This document shows, in pieces, positions 11,485-17,855 of a stretch of DNA of 29,734 nucleotides. This stretch comes from a virus. The notes under the pieces are model-generated. The model was not told the origin of the DNA and ran no database searches. It saw only the letters and a list, made by a program, of their open reading frames with translations. The DNA is taken from positions 1 to 29,734 of the IMG/VR virus record IMGVR_UViG_3300044621_002434. One strand, 5' to 3'. The position numbers and the translations under genes are program-made. Every line of letters starts with the position of its first letter. The stretch's first letter is position 1.

Positions 11485-12936
11485 ATGAGCTTGAAGGGAA
11501 AAGCAAAGTGCGAAATGATTGCTCGCACTGGTCGGGTGCAGGATTGGCTTAATGATCCGGAAGGGCGCTTGGCTGTAAGTTGCACTACGTTTGCAGTGGA
11601 AGACTCAATGGAGGGGACTGACGGCATTGAGGCGTCTTGGCGTTTCGTTAGCCACGCTCTTCGTAATGCTGCTGGTGCTGCTGTAAATCTTTCAAAGTTG
11701 CGTCCCAAAGGCGAAGAAAACGGAAAAGGACTTGTCGCCAGTGGCCCCGTAAGCTTTGCTGGCATCTATAGCAAGCTAAATGAAGTGTTGCGTCGTGGAG
11801 GAAAATTTAAAAACGGCGCTGTTACTTTGCATCTTGATTATGATCATCCTGACGCCATTGATTTCATTCAAGCCCCACGAACTGAACTTCCTTGGGTGAA
11901 GCGTTCTTTAACTGTTGACGAGCAGTTCATCGAGAAAGCTTCTCCTGCGCTGATGGAGGCGGTTTTGCGCGGCCTTGAAACTGGAGATTTGTGGCTAACC
12001 AAAAAACGTTTTGACAATAAAGGCGAGCGCATTTGGCCAAATGTTTGTGAAGAGATCTGGTTGAAGCATCGTGGTACTTGCTTGTTACAGCATGTAAATC
12101 TTGGCGCTTGCACCATGGAAAACCTTCAAGGGGCTTTTATTGAAGGCATGAAGCAGCTTTGTGAGCTGCATCCTGGCACTGGCGTTGGTGACACTGGAGA
12201 ATATCTTCCCCCTTCCATTGACAAGCAAGTAGGCCTCGGGATTCTCGGCCTTGCTAATTTCCTCTCCATCCATGGCATTAGCTACAAAGAGTTTGGCGAA
12301 GCCCTTGATGCGTTCTTGATGGACGACCCCCATCCTTGGGCTCACCATTGGACAGATACCGTGGCCGGAAAAGCCGTCTACGCTCTTTACAAGGGCATTG
12401 ATAGCGCTGCTGACATCGCTCGCGAGCATGGCATGGAGCGTGCTTTCTGCATTGCTCCTACCGCCTCTTGTTCTTACCGTTATCTCGACACGAAAGGCTT
12501 TACCACTGCCCCTGAAATTGCTCCTCCCATTGGTCGCATTGTTGACAGGGATTCGGGCACGTTTGGCGTGGAAACGTTTGACTATGGTGATGTAGAAATT
12601 GCCGCTGAAGTGGGCTGGACTAATTACAAGCGCGTTGCTGATGGCATCGTTTCGCTTTATCAACGCACTGGCCTTTTCCATGGTTATTCATTTAATTCGT
12701 GGAGCGATATGGTTATTTACGACGAAGCATTCCTGCGTGATTGGTTAGAATCTTCTCAGACGAGCCTCTATTACAGCCTGCAAGTCCTGCCTGATACTCA
12801 GCGTAAGGACGATGCATATGCTGCATTGGACGACGATTTTAAGAGCATGTTTGGCTTAGACGAAGAGTCTGAAGCTGACGGATCTTCTGCGTCTTGCAAT
12901 TTAGAGGCAGGTTTCTGCGCTAGCTGCGCTGAATGA
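11485..12936 (+). CDS. nrdA: Ribonucleotide reductase large (alpha) subunit, compact
   Basis: Reduces ribonucleotides for phage DNA synthesis. The 483-residue chain keeps all core sites: the redox Cys pair C33 and C199, the catalytic triad N186-x-C188-x-E190 (NVCEEI), the loop APTASCSYRYLDTKG for substrate phosphate, a tyrosine pair Y429-Y430 (TSLYYSL) for radical transfer, and a C-terminal C478-x-x-C481. It is far shorter than E. coli NrdA (about 760) and has no ATP cone. The CLLQHVNLGACTM segment looks like class II enzymes, but the Tyr pair and the adjacent beta-like gene argue for class I, as described for a cyanophage RNR group. ATG 11485 follows a terminator. Confidence 0.85.
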   Translation: MSLKGKAKCEMIARTGRVQDWLNDPEGRLAVSCTTFAVEDSMEGTDGIEASWRFVSHALRNAAGAAVNLSKLRPKGEENGKGLVASGPVSFAGIYSKLNEVLRRGGKFKNGAVTLHLDYDHPDAIDFIQAPRTELPWVKRSLTVDEQFIEKASPALMEAVLRGLETGDLWLTKKRFDNKGERIWPNVCEEIWLKHRGTCLLQHVNLGACTMENLQGAFIEGMKQLCELHPGTGVGDTGEYLPPSIDKQVGLGILGLANFLSIHGISYKEFGEALDAFLMDDPHPWAHHWTDTVAGKAVYALYKGIDSAADIAREHGMERAFCIAPTASCSYRYLDTKGFTTAPEIAPPIGRIVDRDSGTFGVETFDYGDVEIAAEVGWTNYKRVADGIVSLYQRTGLFHGYSFNSWSDMVIYDEAFLRDWLESSQTSLYYSLQVLPDTQRKDDAYAALDDDFKSMFGLDEESEADGSSASCNLEAGFCASCAE

Positions 12937-12946
12937 TAAAGAAAAA

Positions 12947-12968
12947 GGGGGCTTGCGCCCCCTTCGCT
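12947..12968 (+). terminator. GC-rich hairpin between nrdA and nrdB
   Basis: GGGGGC-TTGC-GCCCCC with the tail TTCGCTTTCC, a weak U-tract; partial termination is likely. Confidence 0.6.
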
Positions 12969-13000
12969 TTCCTCACACACCATTGAATGATACTACGACC

Positions 13001-13738
13001 ATGAACGCTGTCAAGAGCCCCTATCTGTCCATGATTTCTAAGAAGCGCCCCTGGCAGGCCGTGCCTGTTAGCAAGGGAAAGCTTAAGGAAGGTGGCGAGG
13101 ACACGATTTACAATCTGCTGGCTCTGCGTCATCTGGAACTGCCTGTGAAGGACTTTCTACAGCAGGGACTAGAGCGCGACCTTCCTGCTACGCCTGGCGT
13201 GGTTGAAGCCCTGCGTCATAACCAGGACGATGAGCAACGCCACGACGAGGCATTGAACTACGTGACGGCTGCCCATGGCACCAATGAGAAGGCCGAGAAG
13301 GAAGTGGCGAACATCCTTAAGGCATGGCAAGAGCATCCTGCCCATCCCATTTTGAAAGCAGCCATTCTTGAGCGGAGTATTTTCTTTGTTGCATTGCCGT
13401 TTTTCCGTTTCAATGGTGACATTGGCATTCGTACTGTGGCGGCTGATATTAGCCGGGATGAAATTACGCACGTAGGCGTGCATAGCCTTGTTGCTCGCGA
13501 GCTTGGCGAAACCGCTGGTCAGAGCTTGAACAAACTGCGTCGGGCCACTGCATTGTGGGCTTTTGATGCGCTGCAAGCCAGTAATGACAAATGGCTGAAC
13601 AAGGATTTCTGGCTGCGTCAGAGTGATAGCTTGTTCGAGAAGGGAAAAGCCGAAGAGCTAAATGATACGGCTCGCAGCAGAATGCCCAGTTTTTTCGAGG
13701 CTGCCAACAATGACCTGCCCCAGTACGGACGGGCATGA
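13001..13738 (+). CDS. nrdB: Ribonucleotide reductase small (beta) subunit-like, Tyr-less
   Basis: A 245-residue ferritin-like four-helix protein. Carboxylate/His ligands are visible: E78-x-x-H81 (EQRH), E124 (ILERSIFF, equal to E204 of E. coli R2), and E154-x-x-H157 (RDEITH, equal to E238/H241). The first ligand is E46 or D51. The residue at the radical-Tyr position (seven after E78) is Leu85; the nearest Tyr is Y87. So the cofactor is likely not a classical Tyr radical. It is shorter than usual R2 proteins (about 340-375). Adjacent to nrdA, behind a hairpin, it should form the alpha-beta enzyme. Confidence 0.8.
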   Translation: MNAVKSPYLSMISKKRPWQAVPVSKGKLKEGGEDTIYNLLALRHLELPVKDFLQQGLERDLPATPGVVEALRHNQDDEQRHDEALNYVTAAHGTNEKAEKEVANILKAWQEHPAHPILKAAILERSIFFVALPFFRFNGDIGIRTVAADISRDEITHVGVHSLVARELGETAGQSLNKLRRATALWAFDALQASNDKWLNKDFWLRQSDSLFEKGKAEELNDTARSRMPSFFEAANNDLPQYGRA

Positions 13739-13783
13739 TATAGTTAGTGGGTTCCCGCTCTGCTTTTGCATCGGGCCGATAGA

Positions 13784-13825
13784 GTCCAAGCCTCTGTTCG
13801 TCCTTGAGGCGCTTTATGCTTGGAC
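13784..13825 (+). other. Inverted repeat GTCCAAGC...GCTTGGAC
   Basis: Perfect 8-bp arms, with an inner CCTC...GAGG stem and an alternative pairing AAGCCTC with GAGGCgCTT. It may be part of a structured RNA in the 13739-14020 gap after nrdB. Confidence 0.4.
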
Positions 13826-13862
13826 CATCCACTCCCCTCCATGCTTAGCTCCTAGACGGAGA

Positions 13863-13893
13863 CCATTTTGTTGGCGCCAACAATATGGTTTTT
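13863..13893 (+). terminator. Near-perfect palindrome with T-run
   Basis: TTGTTGGCGCCAACAA (13868-13883) is a perfect 16-bp palindrome. The CCAT/ATGG flanks extend it past one mismatch, and TTTTTAGG follows. It fits a terminator for nrdAB, or an operator. Confidence 0.55.
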
Positions 13894-13922
13894 AGGGATG
13901 ACGCACAAACAGGAGGGGCCCT

Positions 13923-13992
13923 GACGGTTAAGTGTTGTGGTACACGTTGGGCAGATGGCCCAGAATGCTAGGTTCGATTCCTAGGGCTGTCC
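13923..13992 (+). tRNA. tRNA-like element, anticodon position GAU, non-canonical A33
   Basis: All arms can be drawn: acceptor GACGGTT with GGCTGTC (7 pairs, three G-U), a 3-bp D stem with GG in the loop, anticodon stem TTGGG/CCCAG, variable loop AATG, and a perfect T stem CTAGG-TTCGATT-CCTAG. The anticodon loop is CAGATGG, giving GAU (Ile), but position 33 is A, not U. No CCA is encoded. It may be a decayed tRNA-Ile or a tRNA-like structure. A TATGAT box (13993-13998) follows immediately. Confidence 0.45.
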
Positions 13993-14020
13993 TATGATGA
14001 GCTTTCTTCTCCATTGAACC

Positions 14021-14224
14021 ATGGCACGGTTTCGCATCGTACAAAAGCCTTCAGTATTAGATCCACGGAGGCCCATGTATGAAGTGCAGGAAAAAGAGCT
14101 TTGGTGGTGGAATTTTCGCAACGTGTTTCACGATTTAAATGAAGCTGAAGAGTGGACCATTAAAATAATCGAAAATATGGAGCGGCCATTTGTAAAAACT
14201 GGCGTGGTAGGTGAATATAAATAA
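14021..14224 (+). CDS. Conserved small phage protein (67 aa)
   Basis: Begins MARFRIVQKPSVLDPRRPMYEVQEKELWWW, a strand, turn and strand with PSVLDPRRPxYEVQE, then a helix LNEAEEWTIKIIENM and the tail VKTGVVGEYK. The RFRIVQ-PS-LDPRRP and C-terminal VxVVGEY pattern belongs to small proteins seen in many phages, with unknown function. Its stop overlaps the next ATG (TAATG at 14222-14226), so it is co-translated with the phosphoesterase. Confidence 0.6.
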   Translation: MARFRIVQKPSVLDPRRPMYEVQEKELWWWNFRNVFHDLNEAEEWTIKIIENMERPFVKTGVVGEYK

Positions 14225-14781
14225 TGAGTGCTTTCGTCACGAGCGACACTCACTTCGGTCACGCGAAGATGATTGATTTTGCTCGCCCCGATGGCGAGCC
14301 ATTGCGTCCATTTGCATCGTGTGAAGAAATGGACGAAACTATTATTGAACGATGGAACAAAAAAGTAGGAAAACGTGATACTGTCTACCATCTTGGCGAT
14401 GTGGTTATTCCTCGTGCATCGTTAAAGCTTCTTTCTCGGCTCAATGGAAGGAAAATTCTCATTCGCGGCAATCATGATCAAGGCGCATTAAAAGACTATT
14501 TGCCATATTTTGAAGACGTGAGGGGAGCATTTTTTCATCCTTGTGACAGCACTTTTCCTGGCGGTTTAATCTTCACGCATATTCCTGTACATCCATCGTG
14601 TTTGTCTGGGCATTACGCGGGCAATGTACATGGTCATTTGCATTGCCATCGTATTTTGGATGACAATGGGCAAATTGATAAGCGCTATTTCAACTGTTGT
14701 CTAGAAGTGAATGACTTTGCTCCAGTAGCATTTGAAAGGGTGAAGGATTATTTCCGTGACTCAAGAAAGACGCACGTTTAA
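14224..14781 (+). CDS. Calcineurin-like metallophosphoesterase (185 aa)
   Basis: All five signatures of a two-metal phosphoesterase are present in order: SDTHFGH near the N-terminus (D-x-H), LGDVV (GD), GNHD (IRGNHDQ), FTHIPVH (the H in the H-x-P region) and VHGHLH (GHLH). Such enzymes hydrolyse phosphomonoesters, phosphodiesters or nucleotides; the substrate here cannot be told. Phage members often act in DNA or nucleotide metabolism, which suits the neighbourhood of RNR. It overlaps the previous gene by 1 nt and the next by 26 nt. Confidence 0.85.
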   Translation: MSAFVTSDTHFGHAKMIDFARPDGEPLRPFASCEEMDETIIERWNKKVGKRDTVYHLGDVVIPRASLKLLSRLNGRKILIRGNHDQGALKDYLPYFEDVRGAFFHPCDSTFPGGLIFTHIPVHPSCLSGHYAGNVHGHLHCHRILDDNGQIDKRYFNCCLEVNDFAPVAFERVKDYFRDSRKTHV

Positions 14782-14995
14782 CACGCCCCTGCGTGAACCG
14801 CTCAACCCAATCATTTATCAATCATTGAGAGCCATTGATTGGCACAATGCTCAATTTTTCCGTACCATGGACCATTGGCATCTTGAAAAAGCTGCCATCA
14901 TTAGACAGTATGTAACAGAACTAAAGGCTTGGATTTATGGGCAGGAAGAAGCTATGGAGGGTGTGGGCAAAGGCTCTGGGGAACAAGGAGAGTAA
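14756..14995 (+). CDS. Small hypothetical protein, GTG start (79 aa)
   Basis: GTG 14756 lies inside the end of the phosphoesterase gene (26-nt overlap, other frame). The product starts MTQERRTFNTPLREPLNPIIYQSLRAIDWHN and is helical to the end (HLEKAAIIRQYVTELKAWIYGQEEA). No family is recognised. A strong SD (AAGGAG) for the next gene lies at its end. Confidence 0.5.
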   Translation: MTQERRTFNTPLREPLNPIIYQSLRAIDWHNAQFFRTMDHWHLEKAAIIRQYVTELKAWIYGQEEAMEGVGKGSGEQGE

Positions 14996-14997
14996 TT

Positions 14998-15120
14998 GTG
15001 ACAAGGAAGCAGATACAGTGGCAATTGTCCGCACTTTTATTTTTGCTTCTTATCTCATCACCAATTGCTTCATCATTGCCAATGCGATTGTCCACTGGCC
15101 AAAAGAAAAGCCCGCCGTAG
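14998..15120 (+). CDS. Small membrane or exported peptide, GTG start (40 aa)
   Basis: AAGGAG (14985-14990) sits 7 nt before GTG 14998, which decides this start. The product is VTRKQIQW then a hydrophobic segment LSALLFLLLISSPIASSL and a basic tail. A rival frame from GTG 15018 encodes another membrane-like peptide (FASYLITNCFIIANAIVHW) that ends at 15143 past the terminator stem. The SD supports the first, the more natural sequence the second; only one is likely real. Confidence 0.4.
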   Translation: MTRKQIQWQLSALLFLLLISSPIASSLPMRLSTGQKKSPP

Positions 15121-15127
15121 CGGGCTC
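15101..15127 (-). terminator. Minus-strand terminator of the tRNA/DUF4278-like transcript
   Basis: The stem GCCCGC-TACG-GCGGGC read on the minus strand is followed by TTTTCTTTT. On the plus strand it also ends the upstream small-gene run (CTCTTGTCTT). Confidence 0.8.
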
Positions 15128-15164
15128 TTGTCTTCAGCAATAAGCTTCAGAACCAAGGCATTGG

Positions 15165-15284
15165 TTAAAACCAATGAGGCTTAGGCACGTAGGCAACGCC
15201 GCGATAAACGAGCGAAGCCATTTGAGCTTCACGCAGACGAGCGGCTTTCTCAAGCTGCTGCTTGATTAGGGCAAGAGGGTTCAT
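15165..15284 (-). CDS. DUF4278-like small protein (39 aa)
   Basis: ATG at 15284-15282 starts MNPLALIKQQLEKAARLREAQMASLVYRGVAYVPKPHWF. The first half is an amphipathic helix. The second half, LVYRGVAYVP, is the core of the cyanobacterial DUF4278 motif (L-x-YRGVxY), here in minimal form. Function is unknown. It lies 87 nt downstream of the minus-strand tRNA and 38 nt before a minus-strand terminator, so it shares the transcript that starts near 15600. It is one argument for a cyanobacterial host. Confidence 0.6.
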   Translation of the reverse strand: MNPLALIKQQLEKAARLREAQMASLVYRGVAYVPKPHWF

Positions 15285-15370
15285 GATGGTTCCCGATGAT
15301 GCTGCCCCCGTTCCGTGGCAGCGAGCATGCGCCCCATCGCTGGGGTGAACGTATCTTCAGCTTAGCATGA

Positions 15371-15445
15371 TGCCCCTGACCAGATTCGAACTGGTACTCC
15401 TCTGGGCTTAAACCAGATGCCTGCTGCCAATTGGGCTACAGGGGC
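15371..15445 (-). tRNA. tRNA with UAA anticodon (leucine codon UUA), class I shape
   Basis: Acceptor GCCCCTG with CAGGGGC (7 perfect pairs), D arm GCCC...AGGC (three pairs plus a C-A mismatch) with GG in the loop, anticodon stem TCTGG/CCAGA with loop TTTAAGC (U33, anticodon UAA), variable loop GGAGT of only 5 nt, perfect T stem ACCAG-TTCGAAT-CTGGT, discriminator A73. No CCA is encoded. UAA should read the Leu codon UUA, and A73 fits Leu, but bacterial tRNA-Leu normally has a long variable arm, so the identity is not certain. Confidence 0.85.
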
Positions 15446-15600
15446 GTGAGGAGCAAAGGTGCTGAGAGCGGGGCTTCAATCCGCCTTTGCACAGCGTTTA
15501 ACCATGGGTCGGCCCATGGCCTTGGCTCCATTTTGTGGCAACGAACAGCATCCCCCGATACTGTTCTTTTAAAACGCTGGCCAGCGTGCTTCGCGAAAGC
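15446..15600 (-). ncRNA. Highly structured leader RNA upstream of the tRNA
   Basis: Between the promoter (start near 15600) and the tRNA lie four or five perfect inverted repeats and no gene. They are GCTT-x5-AAGC next to the start, the 14-bp palindrome ACGCTGGCCAGCGT (15574-15587), GAACAG...CTGTTC (15543-15566), CCATGGG-x4-CCCATGG (15502-15519) and GCAAAGG...CCTTTGC (15453-15459, 15484-15490) with an inner GCGG/CCGC. So dense a set is unusual for a plain leader. It may be a separate small RNA cut from the tRNA. Confidence 0.5.
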
Positions 15601-15606
15601 TTTGAA

Positions 15607-15615
15607 ATCATAACA
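15607..15615 (-). promoter_or_regulatory. Extended -10 promoter, minus strand (second copy)
   Basis: TGT-TATGAT on the minus strand, with ATGACG (15635-15630) as a -35 at 17-nt spacing (4 of 6 matches to TTGACA). Fifteen bases are identical to the promoter at 878-886. Confidence 0.6.
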
Positions 15616-15624
15616 CGACGATGG

Positions 15625-15867
15625 TCAGGCGTCATATTCTCTTAAGCTTTCACTGCCGTCATGGTCTGGCATGTAGTCATCAGTAGTAGCCTCCGCCTCC
15701 CAAGAGCGTTCAAGCTGCTCCTCTTCCTTCAGTCGCTTGGCATGGGCCTTGAGCTTCGGGAGTAATGTGGGGATGTATAGATGCTCGGCAGCAAGAAGCT
15801 GGAGAGAAGTTTGCTTGCTAGTGGGAGCGTTTTCTAATAGTGCTACGAGGAATTTGGTTTCCTGCAT
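15625..15867 (-). CDS. Helical protein downstream of terminase (80 aa)
   Basis: ATG 15867 gives MQETKFLVALLENAPTSKQTSLQLLAAEH, then a charged helix (PKLKAHAKRLKEEEQLERSWEAEA) and an acidic tail (DDYMPDHDGSESLREYDA). GTG 15888 would add seven residues; neither has a good SD. It is the last gene of the minus packaging block (nuclease, terminase, this one). A small-terminase role is conceivable for a small helical protein beside terL, but no helix-turn-helix is evident. The tRNA promoter lies at its 3' end. Confidence 0.5.
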   Translation of the reverse strand: MQETKFLVALLENAPTSKQTSLQLLAAEHLYIPTLLPKLKAHAKRLKEEEQLERSWEAEATTDDYMPDHDGSESLREYDA

Positions 15868-15919
15868 AGTTAATTTACAATAAGTCACTTCATGACAGAA
15901 CTATTGTTTGAAAATCATA

Positions 15920-17290
15920 CTAGGAGATTAGGCTTTCGATCCAGCCAATGTCATCATCTTTACTCGCGGCAAGAATGGCACCAGCCATTGCAAATGCCAA
16001 GTCGTCAATACCAGTGGCTTTGCCACCAGTTACACTCCATTGCCCACTTGGTTTATAGACCACCGTTAAGTTCTTAAGCTGCATAATTGCCTTCTCGTGA
16101 CGATAAATATTGATTTGTCCTGCATTGAAAAGTTCTCGCATTTTGCTGAAAGCTTTCATTTTTGAACTAACTGTCCAAGTGAGTTCTGTGATGGGCAAAT
16201 CACTAGCCAAGCTTTGAATGGTGCCAGCACTATTGAACTGGTCCATCACAATCGTGTCGAAAACGTATAGGCGATGCTGTTCTTTAATCCAATCTTCCAC
16301 TGCATTGATATTCACTTCCTTTCTTCCATTGATTTCAAAATCAGCTACGAACGAATGGAACTTATCCACGACGAGAGTGCCGTTTTCGTAGTGAACAATA
16401 CAAGCAGTGTAATCGTCGCGGCCAACGCCACCACGGGCGGGGTCAAGGGCAAGGACGTAAGCTCCTTGGAATTCAGGGCGTGGTGGTAGTGCTGCACGGC
16501 GATCATCAATACAAGCATCAATCACATCGCTATTGACTAGCGCCGAAAGATTGGAGGCGAATTGTGCTCCATACTCAACCTTAAACTTTTCGGGATCACG
16601 CTGTCTTTCTGTGTCAAGAAACTCTTGCGAAATATTGGGGTTCATCTCCCACGTTGGGAGATTCACTGCTTGCATGAAAGGGAAGCGCCCTGATGATGCT
16701 TCTTTGAAATGCTGGTAGAAAATACCATCGGTCAACCATGGAGAGGAAAGTTCAAGGATGCGTCCTTTTCCTCCGAACTGAGCAATGGCGGGTGAGAGTG
16801 CGTCATAAATGCCCCTTCCTCCGCTGTTTGCATCGCCTTCAGTGGCAAATGCAAGCTCGTCAAACACTGCTCCAGCGCAGGCAAGACCACGAGCCGCACG
16901 GCCTGATGTGGGAATAGCTTTGAATACGCAATTATTGCTGAGTTCAATGATGTCGGCAGTTTCGCGAACAATTTCTTGAGCGAAGGGACTTTCAATGATT
17001 AATTGGCGGATGTTGTTCAGAGCAATACGGGCCTGATCTTGGCTGTTGGCCACCGTCACCACGTACCATCGCTCCCCTTTTCTAACTTTGCGGCGATATT
17101 CTTCTTCCAGAACAAAGCACATATAGAGGCAAGCCACTGCGGCCATCAAGGTTTTGCCACTTCTTCTCCCCAAGGCCCACACTGCATGAGACTTTCCTGG
17201 CTGAAAAAATTCATCCAGAATGCGAGCCTGTGCTGGATAAAGCTCTAGACCGAGGGCGTGCTTAGCGAATTGACTGCAAGTAAGGTTCAC
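15920..17290 (-). CDS. terL: Terminase large subunit
   Basis: The ATPase-nuclease that packages phage DNA into the prohead. The 456-residue protein has Walker A GRRSGKT (residues 41-47), Walker B AVFDE (D144, E145), and an RNase H-like nuclease with acidic residues at D283 (LALDPARGG), D350 (IVMDQFNS) and D429/D430 (TGIDDLAFA). The motor signal SSPW (183) follows the Walker B block, as in other terminases. The start is GTG, four bases overlapping the stop of the nuclease gene (GTGA). It is transcribed away from the portal, which is unusual because most phages keep both on one strand. Confidence 0.92.
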   Translation of the reverse strand: MNLTCSQFAKHALGLELYPAQARILDEFFQPGKSHAVWALGRRSGKTLMAAVACLYMCFVLEEEYRRKVRKGERWYVVTVANSQDQARIALNNIRQLIIESPFAQEIVRETADIIELSNNCVFKAIPTSGRAARGLACAGAVFDELAFATEGDANSGGRGIYDALSPAIAQFGGKGRILELSSPWLTDGIFYQHFKEASSGRFPFMQAVNLPTWEMNPNISQEFLDTERQRDPEKFKVEYGAQFASNLSALVNSDVIDACIDDRRAALPPRPEFQGAYVLALDPARGGVGRDDYTACIVHYENGTLVVDKFHSFVADFEINGRKEVNINAVEDWIKEQHRLYVFDTIVMDQFNSAGTIQSLASDLPITELTWTVSSKMKAFSKMRELFNAGQINIYRHEKAIMQLKNLTVVYKPSGQWSVTGGKATGIDDLAFAMAGAILAASKDDDIGWIESLIS

Positions 17291-17781
17291 TTCAATAAAG
17301 ACAAAGAAAGTAGTTCAGTTTTGGGGGCAAAATATGCGAGGCGCCCACCTGCTGGATCTTTTTTCCATTGTTCCTTCATTGCATCACCAGCCTTGATCCA
17401 GCCATGGATGAGGGTAATGCGATTTTGAATCGTGACGAGCACCAATATCTTACCTGGACTTTCGTCTAGTTGCACTATTAAATCGTAATAATGTTTGGAG
17501 CGAGTTTTAACATCAATATTTGGAGGAAGATCCGCAGAGCCACGTTTTGCCTCTGTTTCTTGGTAGAGCTTATCTTCCATGCCAAGCATCACGGCGACTG
17601 CCATTTCTCCCGCAGCTCCGAGTAAGTGATGGCGCAGTGCTAAATCTCCATTCTCCGCTCCATTGTTCCTGCCTTTTCTGTTTTGCTTTTCATTGAGAGA
17701 CTGCCTGCGAAAAGCTTCATCACGAGCCCGTTGGCGCTGATCAGGAGTGAAGGCAAAGGTGAGTGGCATTAACCAGTCCAT
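17287..17781 (-). CDS. PD-(D/E)XK nuclease-like protein (164 aa)
   Basis: Residues 54-69 hold LGAAGEMAVAVMLGME (E59 in the first helix), then GSADLPPNIDVKTRS (D84 and D90-V-K92), followed by a LIVQLDE strand, an LVLVTIQNRITLIHGWI block and a KDPAGGRLAYFAP end. This order (E in helix, D, D-x-K, and a GWI strand) fits the PD-(D/E)XK nuclease core. It is translationally coupled to terL, suggesting a packaging-linked cut, debranching or processing of concatemers. It could instead occupy the place of a small terminase. The substrate is unknown. Confidence 0.6.
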   Translation of the reverse strand: MDWLMPLTFAFTPDQRQRARDEAFRRQSLNEKQNRKGRNNGAENGDLALRHHLLGAAGEMAVAVMLGMEDKLYQETEAKRGSADLPPNIDVKTRSKHYYDLIVQLDESPGKILVLVTIQNRITLIHGWIKAGDAMKEQWKKDPAGGRLAYFAPKTELLSLSLLK

Positions 17782-17855
17782 AATGGCCAGCTTCTACGGA
17801 CAATGTATCCAGGAATTAGACTAAAAGCAATACAACATAGCCATTAGCGTTCGTT

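Noticed and set aside
11485-12936. Class II (B12-dependent) ribonucleotide reductase
   Set aside because: The core looks class II-like, but the Tyr-Tyr pair and C-terminal CxxC plus the adjacent beta-like gene fit class I better.
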